Positions 4,447-5,197 of a DNA stretch of 5,197 nt are shown piece after piece; within the stretch, counting starts at the first letter, position 1; every line of letters starts with the position of its first letter. A program made the translations under genes and the position numbers. The DNA is from an uncultured Collinsella sp. (GTDB lineage Bacteria; Actinomycetota; Coriobacteriia; Coriobacteriales; Coriobacteriaceae): positions 1 to 5,197 of the forward strand of contig UQTD01000098.1 of assembly GCA_900543845.1 (NCBI GenBank), given 5' to 3'. Below the pieces are notes generated by a model, which was given only the letters and a program-made list of their open reading frames with translations, had not been told where the DNA came from and made no database searches.

Positions 4447-5139
4447 ATGGAACAGCACCAGCATTATCAGAGCCTGCAAGATCAGGCATACAACGCATTG
4501 CGCTCCAAGATCATCTATGCCGAGCTCAAGCCCGGCACGCGCCTTTCGGCGATTGGTCTGGAAAAAGAGACGGGAATCGGGCGCACACCCATTCGCGAGT
4601 CCTTTGTGCGTCTGCGCGAGCAGGAGCTGGTGGAAACGCGTCCCAAAAGCGGCACCTACGTCTCTAAGATCAGCATGGAACGCGCTGAGAACGCTTGTTT
4701 CTTGCGCGAGAAGCTCGAGAGAAGCGTGCTTATTAAATGCTGTTCGGCCGCCTCGCCCGAGCAAAAGCAGCGGCTCGAGCAGATTCTTACCGAGTCCGAG
4801 TCGCTCGACCATGGCGAAACGCGCCGTTTCTTTGACCTGGATAACCTGTTCCATGAGACATGTTTTGAGATTGCCGGTCGTCACATGTTGTGGGATTGGA
4901 TGAAGAGCATCAACACGCATTTTGAGCGGTATAACTGGCTGCGTATGGTGTCACAGGACCTGGATTGGGAGCCGATTCGTCGGCAGCATCGCCGGATTCT
5001 CGAGGCCATTAAGGAAGGCGACACCGATACGGCGAGCTATCTGGCTGAGACGCACTTGCATCTGATGCCCGAGGAGCAGGGCCCGGTTATCGCCTTGCAT
5101 CCCGACTATTTTGAGCTGTCCAAAGATACGGCCATCTAA
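4447..5139 (+). CDS. GntR-family transcription regulator with FCD domain
   Basis: A 230-residue cytoplasmic DNA-binding protein. The N-terminal winged helix covers about residues 9-76: QAYNALRSKIIYAELKPGTR, helix-turn-helix LSAIGLEKETGIGRTPIRES, and wing ETRPKSGTYVSKI. The C-terminal FCD effector domain (about 80-210) keeps the metal/ligand pattern D132-x3-H136, H181 and H203. Such proteins bind short palindromes as dimers and respond to small carboxylate-type metabolites; the ligand here is unknown. The start is ATG 4447, preceded by GAGGG four bases upstream. An in-frame ATG at 4375 would add 24 residues unlike the family and has no comparable site. The upstream 16-bp palindrome and the 22-bp inverted repeat are candidate binding sites, and the divergent YczE-like gene is the likely target. 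The length is normal and nothing is missing. Confidence 0.9.
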   Translation: MEQHQHYQSLQDQAYNALRSKIIYAELKPGTRLSAIGLEKETGIGRTPIRESFVRLREQELVETRPKSGTYVSKISMERAENACFLREKLERSVLIKCCSAASPEQKQRLEQILTESESLDHGETRRFFDLDNLFHETCFEIAGRHMLWDWMKSINTHFERYNWLRMVSQDLDWEPIRRQHRRILEAIKEGDTDTASYLAETHLHLMPEEQGPVIALHPDYFELSKDTAI

Positions 5140-5197
5140 CTCGCCCATTACAGTCTGAAGTGGGCCACCGATAAATTTCGATGGCGAGCATTCGGCG
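5140..5197. other. Short 3' flank of the regulator gene, no gene seen
   Basis: A weak 6-bp inverted repeat (5140-5145 with 5183-5188) begins directly after the stop codon but lacks a T-run. No further start or ribosome binding site is visible before the window ends. Confidence 0.3.

Noticed and set aside
5140..5188. Terminator after the regulator gene
   Set aside because: Only a 6-bp stem with a long loop and no T-run.

Overview
The window looks like part of a chromosome from an intestinal actinobacterium, most likely a Coriobacteriia member such as Collinsella. This is inferred from moderately high GC, a Bifidobacterium/Collinsella-type AAA ATPase (N-terminus NPFKPTAGK, then IGRED), a YczE/YitT-type membrane protein and a GntR/FCD regulator. 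No marker gene fixes the genus.

Left part (1-1984): the scar of an integrated element. The 3' half of a tRNA-Met gene (anticodon CAU), with its own intrinsic terminator, lies at 261-348 on the minus strand. Its 5' half is absent and replaced by unrelated sequence, as expected where an element has integrated into a tRNA gene. Next come short direct repeats resembling integrase arm sites, a long hairpin, and a tyrosine-recombinase gene (from 630). The integrase is broken. Its core-binding domain is deleted with a frameshift near 915, and the part that should carry the H-x-x-R and Tyr catalytic residues is replaced near 1340 by unrecognised coding sequence. A phased array of four palindromes (1929-2052) closes this part.

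Middle (2073-3958, minus strand): a complete AAA-type ATP-binding protein with a C-terminal winged-helix-like region, and upstream of it a YczE/YitT-family membrane protein. The ATPase start codon is preceded by seven exact-period 10-bp repeats (3181-3250) carrying promoter-like elements. The ATPase gene is therefore flanked by two unrelated repeat arrays.

Right part (3959-5197): a divergent intergenic region rich in palindromes, then a GntR/FCD transcription regulator on the plus strand. The region holds a candidate structured leader for the membrane-protein gene ending in a terminator-like hairpin, a DosR-box-like site, a perfect 16-bp palindrome and a 22-bp inverted repeat made of nested operator-like half-sites. 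The layout suggests, but does not prove, that the regulator controls itself and the divergent membrane protein.

The most unusual material is in the non-coding architecture: the 10-bp array before the ATPase, the phased palindromes behind it, and the multi-hairpin leader.
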